Source: Adiantum capillus-veneris (lineage: Eukaryota > Streptophyta > Polypodiopsida > Polypodiales > Pteridaceae). From it: DNA of 64,000 nucleotides. Every line of letters begins with the position of its first letter. The first letter of the stretch is position 1. The DNA lies in contig CM043964.1 in NCBI GenBank assembly GCA_014529385.2, positions 135,471,420 to 135,535,419 on the forward strand, written 5' to 3'. The notes beneath the pieces were generated by a model. That model saw nothing but the letters and a program-made list of their open reading frames with translations. It did not search any database and was not told the origin of the DNA. The position numbers were made by a program, and so were the translations under genes. This document shows, one piece after another, positions 1 through 10,089 of this stretch.

Positions 1-1007
1 TCAGCATCACAGTCTCCTTTTACAGAAGACTCAACAATGGCTGCATTTGTAGTGGAACCAGCATTTGCAGTGGAACCACCCTCTTTCTTCTTAGCCTCTT
101 TGGCCTTCAACTTAGGACACGACTTGATCAAGTGATCATTGGCTTTACAATAATGGCAACGCATCTTCTTTTTGCCCTTATCACCAGAATTGCTAGACGA
201 AGTGCTGCCACCAGAAGCATTAGGAACATAATTTTTGCCACTCGCAGCAGAACCATAAGAAGTGGCTGCATTACTGTTACCACCCTTTCTTTGAGAAGCA
301 ATAAAAGCCTGTTCAACTGCATGCTGCCTAGTCCTGTTTTTTCTAGAAAGTGACTCTTGCAACAGCAATGTGCATAAAGCATCAAACTTGACAACTTCAA
401 GATTTCCTTGGGTCATTAGTCTCCAAGTACTAGCAAAAGTCTGGTAGGAATCTGGTAAGGCATCAAGAACAGTCTGCACAAGGGAACTGTCTGAAATGAC
501 TTCACCTGCAGAAATAAGCTGCTCATTGATATCCTTGACACTAGCAAGGAAAGTGTCCATATTATCTTCCTCATGCATAATCTTCGACTCCAGCTCTTTA
601 CGCAGCAAAGCAATTTTAGCCTCATTGCAGCTTGCATAAAGACTTGCTAGAATATCCCAAGCCTGTTTTGTAGATTTTGCTGAACGGATGTGAGGAATAA
701 TGGTGCGCTTCACAGACAACGCAATCAATGCATGAGCCTGCGCATCCTTAACATCCCAACGAGCTTGTTCTGCCGTAGGCAAAACAACTCTAACAGCTGC
801 AATCCTTGCAGCAAGACCTGCAACATCCTCAACATCGCCTACATCCTTAGAACCAGGACGTACATCAATGCCCTGCATAATGTTCCATACACCTTTTGAC
901 ACAAGAACATGTTGCATCATATAAGCCCACATAGGGTAGTTGTCCCCATCCAACCTATCCTCAGCAGCAAACATCTTGAACACATCTGTGTTGTTGTTGT
1001 CAGCCAT
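1..1007 (-). CDS. Copia-1 gag polyprotein, N-terminal part, open to the window edge
   Basis: Gag is the nucleocapsid protein that packages element RNA in virus-like particles. The ATG at 1007-1005 begins MADNNNTDVF, and I read 335 codons without a stop down to position 3; the frame has no stop because it leaves the window. The body is a Ty1/copia gag of the UBN2 type (LDGDNYPMWAYMM near the start). A zinc knuckle CX2CX4HX4C follows (CHYCKANDHLIKSC, about residues 280-310), then a Lys-rich and Ser/Thr-rich linker toward protease. The start is supported by the 350-nt leader from the primer-binding site and by the same start in Copia-2 at 4650. Other reading frames over this stretch are shadows. 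It is the only retroelement frame in the window without a visible lesion. Confidence 0.88.
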   Translation of the reverse strand, partial: MADNNNTDVFKMFAAEDRLDGDNYPMWAYMMQHVLVSKGVWNIMQGIDVRPGSKDVGDVEDVAGLAARIAAVRVVLPTAEQARWDVKDAQAHALIALSVKRTIIPHIRSAKSTKQAWDILASLYASCNEAKIALLRKELESKIMHEEDNMDTFLASVKDINEQLISAGEVISDSSLVQTVLDALPDSYQTFASTWRLMTQGNLEVVKFDALCTLLLQESLSRKNRTRQHAVEQAFIASQRKGGNSNAATSYGSAASGKNYVPNASGGSTSSSNSGDKGKKKMRCHYCKANDHLIKSCPKLKAKEAKKKEGGSTANAGSTTNAAIVESSVKGDCDA

Positions 1008-1355
1008 GGTAAATGCTGCACCTGATGTGAAAAGTGCCCGAAAATAGGAGAAATGGAGCGGGAACAACTTGTGCTATATAGCACAAACCGTAGAAGACTA
1101 TAAGGCACCTGTTATGCAGAAAACGGCACTGACAAAAAATCTGCACAAAATGACGAAATAGCATGTGCAGTACTGCATGTAGTGGAAACGGAGGCCGAAA
1201 TGAGCCCAAATCAAAATTCTGAGCAGACCGAGCTCTACGAGTTCTCCCAAAATATTTGTCGACCTGCGAACGCTCGCCAAACCTCACTGAAATCGGAGAA
1301 AGTGAGCAGGCGTGTGCTGGAGCAGCTGGCGACTAAGCCCGGGAGGACGTGACCT

Positions 1356-1367
1356 GCTCTGATACCA
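1356..1367 (-). other. Primer-binding site, initiator Met tRNA type
   Basis: The minus strand reads TGGTATCAGAGC, the plant tRNA-iMet complement, two bases inside the LTR end. It marks this LTR as the 5 prime one and so fixes the element orientation. Confidence 0.9.
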
Positions 1368-1369
1368 AT

Positions 1370-1582
1370 TGTTGGAATTAGGGTTGCAGAGAAACACACA
1401 CAGGTTGGAGAAGACGAAGGAAGCTCAAGGCACACAATAGTGAGTGTGTTACTTAGTGTGCAATGGAAAGATAGATAGCCCTAGAGTGATGGGCGTATAT
1501 ACAATGCACGGGGGAAAAAACCTCCTAAAGAGGGAAAAAATGCCCCGGCGGTCCTAGTGTGTTCACACACATCACTACCACA
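1370..1582 (-). repeat. Copia-1 5 prime LTR
   Basis: The LTR is 213 bp and on its own strand starts TGTGGTAGTGATGTG and ends ATTCCAACA. It contains a TATATA core and is closely similar to the Copia-2 LTR at 4089-4301. The outer edge is slightly uncertain because CATATACATG precedes all copies and might belong to the LTR. Confidence 0.85.
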
Positions 1583-4088
1583 TGTATATGGTAACACTTT
1601 TAAGATTTTCATGTAATTAATGATGTTTTATTTTGTTTAAATCTATCTTCACACTGACACATTCACACTGCCTTCCACATTAGTCTTTTACGACCCTTTC
1701 AAGGACACCTACCTACACATCATATATATGAGGATCATAATCATTTGGGCACTCGATGGACATGCCAAAGTATGGTAGGACAGGTAATGCCCTCATACTC
1801 TCTTTGTGTTGTGGTTGATGTATGGACTTCTATGGTACGGTGACTATGCATGAAAGGCCAGCAGCTTTGTAAATGGATTGTGAGTCAAGCACAATATATC
1901 CTATCATAGTTTTGTGCGGGTATGTAGGTGCTCATGCTCACTTGTGAGTTGTGTCTCTTGTTGTGGATTGTTTCAAGTGGTGTGTCTTGATTGAATATTT
2001 GTAAGTTTGGGTATTTTCACAGGTACAAGTTGAGCATTTTCATCGAGAAGTAGGGGTGTCAAGGCAAGTTTGGAAGACATATTGAGTAGGGCTAGGAGGT
2101 TAGGACTTTCAACCTAGATGTAGGTATTTTGAGGCATATACTTTATTATATAAGCAGAAAGCACACACATTTTGCTATATAAACATTTCTACGTAAGGTC
2201 GTTTGATTTATTCTCTTTTTTGTTGTATAAATGTATAAGAAAGGGTTCCCTTTTTACTCCTTTGGACTTTTGCTATTTATGTTTAGTTCTTTGTAAGATA
2301 GCTGTATAGGAACATGTTTCACACTCCTTGTGGTGAATTTCAAGTTTAATCGCAAACAATGTGAATTTGAAGTTATATTACTAGCTCGATGTTTTCTGTG
2401 GTGCTTCCTTTACAAAAGCTTAGTGATTGCCTTATTGATGCGACATCCTAAATGCAACATCCAAAGCCCTGAATTCTTGGTTGGTGCCTTCGCGTTGTGC
2501 CACCCGTAAGTGGTTCAAAAGAAGCTCAAAGTGCACTCTAAGAAGTTGCATTTTTCTATAGGTCAAACAAATTAAATATCAATGTGCATGAGCATTCTTA
2601 TTGAGAAAGATGCTCATGCACATGTGATGTTCATGAAGGTTTCTCACAATTCAAGCATAAATACATTCATAAGAAAATTTTGACTTTGACTTCATTGTAT
2701 TTGGTGTGGTAGAGAGTTTGTCAATTGATCCACACTGTTCGTAAAACTTGCAATTGTACCACCCAGTGGCAGGCCTTGTGATCCTATCACTTGGTTATTT
2801 AGATCGACCTAAATAACACAAAAATGCTCAAAGGAACTTGCAAGGGACCATGTAAAATCTAAAGTGAAGCCTTTTTTTTTTGTCCAGCGGCACTCGACAA
2901 GATACATCACCAACCTCATTGAAGCACACTTTATTATTTGAAAATACTCAAGGCACAATATTTTTATACATATATTACTATACCAAATAGTCTCAACAAC
3001 TTCTACAAATGACACATCTTTGCATTCATATGACAAATATAGCAAGTAATATAACAATGAAATATGGTTTTAAAAAAAACTAAATATCAATTCAAGATTC
3101 CACACACTAAAATATACAAAACAAGTGCACAAATTGTGTCAACCACTCTCCCTCTCTATCTCTCTCATCATATAACCAATTGCTAGCACATATGTTCGAT
3201 TTGAAGACAAAGCATGCTCCATTGTTTCAGAGAACTTGATTCAAACAAATCTCTCTCTCCCCCCTCTCTCCCTGCCCCCCCTCCCTTCCCCCTTCCCTTC
3301 CATCCGTCGATTGAATTCAAACAACACTAAATACTAAGTAAAGACTCTATAGGGGAAAGAGATTAACCTCAACCTAGTTAATTGAGTTGCGATAGGTAGT
3401 CCTCGTAATCCTCTTGCTAATGAATGAATGATTTTTTGAAATTCCCTTAGGCAAAATAACAACTCAGAAAGAAAGGGTCACATGGCAATCTTTAACTACC
3501 ACAAAACTCAAGCCGTTTCGCCCTACCCTTGTCAAATTCTTGCACTGCCCTTTTGGGGCACTGCAAACAAACTGTTTGCATGTGAAAGGAAGGGGAAAAT
3601 GCGAACTGGCTCCACGAAATTGCCGAGCATATAGAAAATTTGCTTAAAATGACTTTCTTTTGGGTTGAATATAGGTGAGGATGCCGAGGGGTTTTGTATT
3701 TGTTCTCGATTTCCGCATCTTGAACTGATTCCCTCTTAAACTCAAGAATTTCTTGAGTAACGTTGAATTCTCCCAAGTGTGAAGCTGATTCTTCATATTG
3801 TGCCTTCAAATTTGTTGGAGATTCAAAGTCTTGAACAATCCTAAACTCAACCTTGCCTCATTGCAAGCCCATATTGCCCTTCCAAAAATTTCCAACTTCT
3901 CTTCCAAAAGGAATTTTGAATATGTCACTTCTTCTTTCTCTACCCAAACCACAATCGGTTCATCTTGAGTTCATTAAAAGCACTCCAATGTCAAATCTAA
4001 TCTCTTCATAAACTTCTTTGTCTTACTTCCTCACAAATTCTTCTTCACTAGTTCGACCAAGATCAATAATTTTCTATTAGCATATACA
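1583..4088. other. No gene recognised between two Copia elements
   Basis: The stretch is AT-rich sequence with short unconvincing reading frames and no domain I recognise on either strand. A CT-rich low-complexity tract lies at about 3150-3300. It is probably old repeat or plain intergenic DNA. Confidence 0.6.
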
Positions 4089-4301
4089 TGTAGTAGTGAT
4101 GTGTGTGAGCACACTTAGGACCGTCGGGGCTTTTTTTCCCTCACTAGGAGGTTTTTTCCCCGGGCATTGTATATACACCCATCATTCTAGGGCTATCCAT
4201 CTTTCCATTGCACACTAAGTAATACACTCTCTGTTGTGTGCCTTGAGCTTCCTTCGTCTTCTCCAAATTGTGTGTATTTTCTTGCAACCCTAATTCCAAC
4301 A
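4089..4301 (+). repeat. Copia-2 5 prime LTR
   Basis: It starts TGTAGTAGTGATGTG and ends TAATTCCAACA, 213 bp. A TATATA motif at about 4170 is the likely promoter core. The second base pair of the usual TGTGG start is changed relative to the two sister copies. Confidence 0.88.
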
Positions 4302-4303
4302 AT

Positions 4304-4315
4304 TGGTATCAGAGT
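4304..4315 (+). other. Primer-binding site
   Basis: TGGTATCAGAGT lies two bases after the LTR. It matches the iMet site except for the last base. Confidence 0.88.
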
Positions 4316-4649
4316 AGGTTGCGTCCTCTCGAGCTTAGTCGCTAGCAGCTCTAGCACATGCCTACTCACTTCTCGAATTTTTATGAGCTTTGGCGAGCGT
4401 TCACTAGTTGAAAAATATCATGGGTAAGCTTAGACTGCTCAGATTTATGGTTCGGACTCATTTTGACCTCCGTTTCCACTACAGGCAGTATTGTGCAGGC
4501 TATTTCGTCATTTTGTACAGAGATTCTATTAGTGCCGTTTTTTGCATAACAGGTCCCTTACAATCTTCTATGATTTGTGCATAGCGTGTTGTTCCCGCTT
4601 TCCTTCTCCTTTTTTTTGGCCAGTTTTCATATCAGGTACATGATTTACC

Positions 4650-5636
4650 ATGGCCGACAACAACATAGATGTGTTCAAAATGTTTGCTACTCAGGACAAA
4701 TTGGATGGGAACAATTACCCTATGCGATCTTATATGATGCAACGTGTTCTTGCGTCGAAGGGCATTTGGAACATTGTGTAGGGCATTGATGTACGTCCTG
4801 GTGCTGACGATACATGCGATGTGGAGGATGTTGCAGGCCTTGCTGCAAGGATTGCTGCTGTTAGAGTTGTTTTGCCTACGGTAGAATAAGCTCGTTGGGA
4901 TGTAAAAGATGCACAAACTCATGAATTGATTGCATTTTCTGTGAAGTGCACTATTACTCCTCACATTCGTTCAATGATATCTGTCAAATAGGCTTGGGAT
5001 ATTCTAGTTGGTCTTTATGCAAGTCACAATGAGGCAAAATTTGCATTGCTGCGTAAAGAGTCGGAGTCGAAGATTATGCATGAGGATGATATGGACACTT
5101 TCCTTGTTGGTGTCAAGGATATCAATGAGCAACTTATTTACGCATGTGAAGTCATTTGAGACAGTTCCCTTGTGTAGATTGCTCTTAATGCCTTGCGAGA
5201 TTCTTACCAGACTTTTGCTAGTACTTAGAGACTCATGACCCAAGGAAATCCTGAAGTTTTCAAGTTTGATGGATTATGCACATTGATGTTGGAAGAGTCA
5301 CTTTCCAGAAAAAACAAGACTAGACAGCGTGAAGTTGAACATGCCTTTATTGCTGCTCAAAGAAAAGGTGGTAACAACAATGTAGTCACTCTTCATGGAT
5401 GTTTTATGAGTGGTAAATCACTTGTTTCTAATGCTTTTGCTGACAGCAATTCATATGGGAATTCTGGTGATAAGGGCAAAAAGAAGATGCGTTGCCATTA
5501 TTGTAAAGCTACTGATCACTTGATCAAGCAATGTCCTAACTTGAAGGCCAAACAGGCTAAGAAGAAAGAGGATGGTTCCACTACTAATATTGGTTCCACT
5601 ATAAATGCAGCTATTGTTGAGTCTTCTGTGAAATGA
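4650..5636 (+). pseudogene. Copia-2 gag, broken
   Basis: The start at 4650 (MADNNIDVFK) matches Copia-1 gag. In-frame stops interrupt it early (a TAG near 4780, a TAA near 4887, another near 4990) and again further on, while residues between the stops still align with the intact Copia-1 frame. The zinc knuckle is preserved at 5493-5534 (CHYCKATDHLIKQC), followed by a Lys-rich linker ending in TGA at 5634-5636. The protein would be the RNA-packaging capsid, but this copy cannot make it. The contrast with Copia-1 dates this copy as the older of the two. Confidence 0.88.
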
Positions 5637-7136
5637 AACTGTAATGCTGATGTTGATGTAGAATGGGCTTTTAGCGCAGAGTGCACTTATAATATTGATG
5701 TCCCTGATGCATGCATGTCACTTGCTGCAAATTCACATGTGTGGTATTTTGATAGTGGTGCTACAAAGCACATTACCTCACATCGTGATTTGTTCACCTC
5801 TCTTGAGTCTGTCCCTCATGGGAATTCAACTTACTTGTGGCAACAATGCCTCTTATCCGGTTCAGGGAGTTGGAAAGATTGTGCTTATTACTGCAAATGG
5901 CACTTCTTTCACACTTGTTGATGCACTTTATGTACGTGAAATCAAGAATAATCTTTTGTCTATATCTACACTTGCTATACTTGGTCTTGTTGTGAAATTT
6001 GTGGATGACAGATGTACAGTTCATGATCTCAGTTTTGGTGATGCGATTGTTGCATCAAGCATTTTATGTCGTGGGCTGTATAAGCTCACTTTGTATGACA
6101 AGTGTGGGCAGAATTTTGCAAATGTACTTGTGGATTCAAGGCTATTTTAGATGCAAAACTTTGGCATGCACATTTTGGGCATCTGAATTTTGCCAGTTTG
6201 CTGCATTTGCAAAAATATGAAATGGTTGCTCCTTTGCCGCCTCTTAAAGCACCTATCAAACATGTTTGTGAAGGCTGTATTTTGGACAAGATGCAGCGTT
6301 CTAAGTTACTAAAGGATGATTGAGTTAGGGCCACATGCAGATTGCAGCTTGTGCAAGTGATGTTTGTGGGCCCATGCAAACTCCGTCCTTGGGCAGTTAC
6401 CTTTACTTTGTGACTTTCATTGATGATTACTCTAGGCATGCATGGGTATATCCGCTTAAAGTTAAGTCCGAAGTGTTGTTGTGCTTCAAACAATTTTTGG
6501 CTATGGCTCAAAATGCCTCCAAATGTACTATGGGCACCCTACGTTCTGATTGAGGGGGGGAGTATATGACTCATGAATTTAATTCATTTTTTGCTAGTCG
6601 TGGGATAAAACACCAATGTACAATGGCTTATACGCCTAAGCAAAATGGTGTTGCTGAGAGAAAAATTAGGTCACTTATGGAAATGGCACGATGTATGGTC
6701 GAGAGTCAAGCTTTTTCGCATTTGTTTTGTCTTGAGGCTATTATGTGTGCCACTTATGTGCTTAACATATGTCCTACAAAAGCTTTTTAGCCTATGACTC
6801 CTTATGAAGCATGACATGATAGAAAGAGTTCAATTGAGCACATGCATGTTTTTTGTTGTTTGGCATATGCTTTGGTGCCACAAACGCAACGTAGAAAATT
6901 TGGATGATAAGGCTGTCAAATGTATTTTTGTTGGTTATAGTGTTGAAAGCAAAGGCTACAGGTTGTATCATCCCCAAACAAAGCGTATCTTGGTCTTGTG
7001 GGATATTATGTTTGTGGAAGATTTTGTTCAGCCCTTGCTATCATACACTAGAGACAATAATGTAAGGTCACATGACATTTATGACACTTTGTTGCCTCTT
7101 TTTAGTGGTGGAAGTTTGAATTGTAAATTCCAATGA
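5637..7136 (+). pseudogene. Copia-2 protease and integrase, broken
   Basis: The aspartic protease signature DSGATKHIT starts at about 5751. It is followed by a flap-like region running through two overlapping frames (5695-6150). The integrase HHCC zinc domain begins at about 6169 (HFGHLNFASLL, then CEGC). Core acidic positions are visible as DVCGPM near 6358, RSD near 6551 followed by TGA where an Asn codon is usual, and NGVAERKIR near 6645. A GYSVESKGYRLYHP segment and the C-terminal integrase tail end at 7136. At least three stops or frameshifts break the frame. In an intact element these enzymes would cut the polyprotein and insert the cDNA. Confidence 0.88.
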
Positions 7137-8614
7137 GGCAAATGTACAACCTATGGGGGTTTCTGAAAATGCTATAGATCAACCTATTACTGATGCAGAT
7201 ATACATGATGTACTTGATGAGGAAAGGACCGAGAATGAGCACGCTAGAGGTATGCCTAAATGGCTAGTGCATATTTTGCATGAAAGGTTATGCACAACAA
7301 AAAGGCATAGATCATGAAGAGACTTTTGCTCCCACTTGTTGTATGACTATTGTAAATTTTCTATGTGCATTCATAGCTCATTTTGGTTGGGATGTACATC
7401 AATCACACATTGTTACTGCTTTCTTGAATGGTGGCATATTTAAGGAAGTTTATGTGACACAACCTCGTTGTTTTTTCAAGAAAGGACAAGAGGATAAGGT
7501 GTATAGATGTAAGAAAGCTTTGTATGGGTTGAAGCAATCTCCTCGTGCTTTGTGTGAGAAGGCTGACACTCATTTGGTCAAACGAAGCTTTCGCAATAGT
7601 CCAACAGAAAGCACATTATATGTAAAGCGTGAGGGTGATGTACTTCTCATTGTGGTTCTTTATGTGGATGATTTGCTGATCACTCGACCAAATGAGAGAC
7701 ATATTGCTGAATTTAAGGCTGATTTGAATGCTATTTTCAAGATGAAAGATTTGGGGCTGTTGCATCATTACTTGAGTATACAGTTCAAGGAGTGTGATGG
7801 TGGCATTGCCTTGTGTCAGAAAAGTTACATAGAGACATTTCTATGTAAGTTTGGACTTGAGGATTGTAAACCTATTGCCACTTCCATGGAAACAAGTTTG
7901 AAATTGAGTCTTCATGATGCTGGTGATCTTGCACATGTCACTCTTTACCATCTATTGTTGGCTGCCTCATTGATGTATGCAACACGAGGCCGGATATTCA
8001 ATTTGCAGTCTCATTGGTTAGCAGATTCATGCATAGCCCATGGTCTAAGCATCAGCAGACTGTCAAGAGGAATTTTCGCTACTTCAGTGGCACTTTACAT
8101 CTTGGCTTGTTATATCCCAAGAAGGAATCATTGCCACTAGACTTACATGCTTTTTCGGACTCAAATTTGGCTGGTTGTTTTGACATGCGAGTGTCCACAA
8201 GTGGTTTTTGTTTCATGCTTGGTAGTTCATGTATATCATGGTTGAGCAAGAAGCAACCTACTGTGGCTACTTCTAGTTGTGAGGCTGAGTTCAGGGCCGT
8301 CTTCACAGCTACGATTGAGTATGTATGGCTCAGACGCCTTATGGCTGATTTGGGTGTTGGACACGACACTGCCAACTATCTACACTGACAGTCAAAGCAC
8401 ATTGGCAGTTGTGAGAAACCTAGTTCTTCATGCTCGCACAAAGAAAATTGAGGTGCATTACCACTATGTCAGGGAGAGGCTCTCAATAAGAGAGATCATC
8501 TTGGCTTATGTGCCAACAAACGACAACCTTGCAGATCTTTTCACAAAGGCATTGTCTCGTGAGAAGTTCGAAGCTTTCCGCAAAGCTTTTGGCTTACTCC
8601 CCTTTGTGGACTGA
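7137..8614 (+). pseudogene. Copia-2 reverse transcriptase and RNase H, internally deleted
   Basis: RT resumes at 7280 (MKGYAQQKGIDHEETFAPT), shows ALYGLKQSPRA at about 7518 and the catalytic LYVDDLLIT at about 7659. RNase H follows with the typical KKQPTVATSSCEAEF at about 8250 and a C-terminal HYHYVRERL segment, ending at 8614. The N-terminal part of RT, which normally holds the WKEAM and GCKWV-type segments before KARLVAKG, is missing: the integrase tail joins directly to PKWLVH at about 7256 and then to the KGYAQQ motif. A frameshift near 8020-8150 splits RT from RNase H. No active product is expected. Confidence 0.87.
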
Positions 8615-8679
8615 TCATATCCTCAGGGCATGACACTTCCCTTTACTCTATGTGCTAGCTCTCGTTCATACCATATACA

Positions 8680-8739
8680 TGTGGTAGTGATGTGTGTGAA
8701 CACACTTAGGACTGTCGGGACAATTTTCCCTGACTAGGA
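8680..8739 (+). repeat. Copia-2 3 prime LTR, first 60 bp only
   Basis: It starts TGTGGTAGTGATGTG and matches the 5 prime LTR to about CTGACTAGGA, then diverges. The remaining 150 bp are lost, so no target duplication can be seen. Confidence 0.8.
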
Positions 8740-8886
8740 TTGTAGATAACCACAATTTGATGGAAAATTTATTGATTACATGTCGTTTGATTACCAATTG
8801 AACTTCAAATTTCAAATCCGTTGTTGCCAATTCTAAAGTCCTCTTCCAAAAATTAAAATCAAGTTACCGATTGCTGCAAACATTTT

Positions 8887-9258
8887 CTCCGATACCACTG
8901 TTGAGAGATCAAGAGAACGGGTGCTAGAATTATTCAACTTTCCTCGCCCACGTACCCATCAAACCTCTCATCGTCTCTCCCTTAACGAAGTATAAAAAAA
9001 TAGACAAGGACATCATACACTTATACATAAGAGAATAGATATGACAACGATAGCTTATAAGAGAAGAAGATGGAGACACAATTTTTGCCCACAACTTAGC
9101 ATAAGATAATAGAGAGAGGAATCTTGTAAGCGAATGGCCTAAAATTGTAGCCCACAAACTCCACGGCACCTCTTGTGGAGTTGAGTATTTAATTTTTATT
9201 ATTGGTTTTATTGGTGCCAAAATCTAAAGGCCCCTCTTTACACTTTAGTATCAACTCA
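8887..9258 (-). repeat. Possible LTR remnant with primer-binding site, minus strand
   Basis: On the minus strand TGGTATCGGAG (8887-8897) resembles the iMet primer-binding site with one change. It sits next to TGTTGAGAGATC at 8899, a plausible LTR terminus. The other edge is unclear (about 9253-9258), giving about 355 bp. Only about 150 bp of leader remain before Copia-2 truncates it. No partner LTR was found. Confidence 0.35.
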
Positions 9259-9446
9259 CTATAAGTGAAAATAAAAGATAATACAATAATTAACCATTAC
9301 ACACTAGCTATCCCAGTTGTAATGCTAACCACATACAATAGGAGGGTGCCCAGTCTTGTAACATTGAGATCAAAGAAGATGAGGAAATCCCTGTCTCAAA
9401 CCCATCCCCATGCTCTACAAGGTTCTCCCAATGGATCCTAAATTGG

Positions 9447-9757
9447 CTATCCTACTAGATATGGAATCAATCTGAGAAAAGGCCGAGGCCTCTTGTTATT
9501 GGAATTTTCATTAGTATTAGGGCACCTGATAAAACTAGCATTGGGTGGGGTATTTATAGTACACTCTTTGAAAGCGTGGTTGATGCGGCCACAAGTGTAG
9601 CAATTGCCATGGGCTCTATAGCCAACCCAATTGAAAATGCCCAATAGGTGCCTACGAAGGTCCATAGATTGTTGCTACTGTGGTTTATCAAAGTCGATGA
9701 GCCATATGTACATATGGTGTTTTCCTTTTTGTAGCGGACACAATCTTGCAAGCACAT
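9447..9757 (-). pseudogene. Gag-like fragment with a zinc knuckle
   Basis: The minus frame 9665-9447 contains CYTCGRINHAFKEC, an exact CX2CX4HX4C zinc knuckle as found in retrotransposon gag. It is followed by an Asn/Pro-rich stretch. Upstream frames to about 9757 could be part of the same gag but show no clear motif. Gypsy-1 is inserted close by at 10090, so this may be the tail of an older element. No protease or RT motif was recognised between 9254 and 10084. A host CCHC protein is an alternative; confidence is low. Confidence 0.35.
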
Positions 9758-10084
9758 AATGCATTCATCACGATCTTCTAAACCTATGCCTCCAAATTTT
9801 CCATCTCATCAACATCCACTCTCTCTCGATTTCTTCAATGTTACGAGGTTCAAAATAAATACTATACATGTGCTCGCAATTAACCTATAGGACAAGTATC
9901 ATGTATAATAATATACTTCCATTGGAAAGTAGCATAGTCAATGTCGATTGACAAGGCACTCTTTCTATCTCCTACGAGACACTCTTTAATTTTGCAAAAC
10001 ATGTGCCCCTTTCTTAAAGAGTTTGGAAAAGTTGATAAAAAAGGAAGGTTCACGATGGGCAACTTCCATTGGCCATGCAGCTTT

Positions 10085-10089
10085 GCTGG
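10085..10089. repeat. Gypsy-1 target-site duplication, left
   Basis: GCTGG lies directly outside the LTR edge and is repeated exactly at 18856-18860. Confidence 0.92.

Larger units (their letters stand above)
1..1582 (-). mobile_element. Copia-1 LTR retrotransposon, 5 prime part (runs off window)
   Basis: On the minus strand, read from 1582 downward: a 213-bp LTR, an initiator-Met primer-binding site, a leader of about 350 nt and an open gag frame leaving the window at position 1. The related Copia-2 at 4089-8739 has the same order and an equally long LTR. Protease, integrase, RT and the 3 prime LTR must lie left of the window. The target duplication cannot be checked because only one end is present. 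Confidence 0.9.
4089..8739 (+). mobile_element. Copia-2 LTR retrotransposon, decayed and 3 prime truncated
   Basis: The order is 5 prime LTR (4089-4301), iMet primer-binding site, gag, protease, integrase, RT, RNase H, then only about 60 bp of the 3 prime LTR (from 8680). It belongs to the Copia-1 family (same LTR length, same gag start and zinc knuckle) but lies in the opposite orientation, with the 5 prime LTRs facing each other across 2.5 kb. Gag and integrase carry nonsense changes and part of RT is missing, so it cannot be autonomous. Confidence 0.92.

Noticed and set aside
2809-3809. Minus frames of 82 and 105 codons in the first gene-free stretch
   Set aside because: No recognisable domain, no splice context and AT-rich composition; treated as chance frames.
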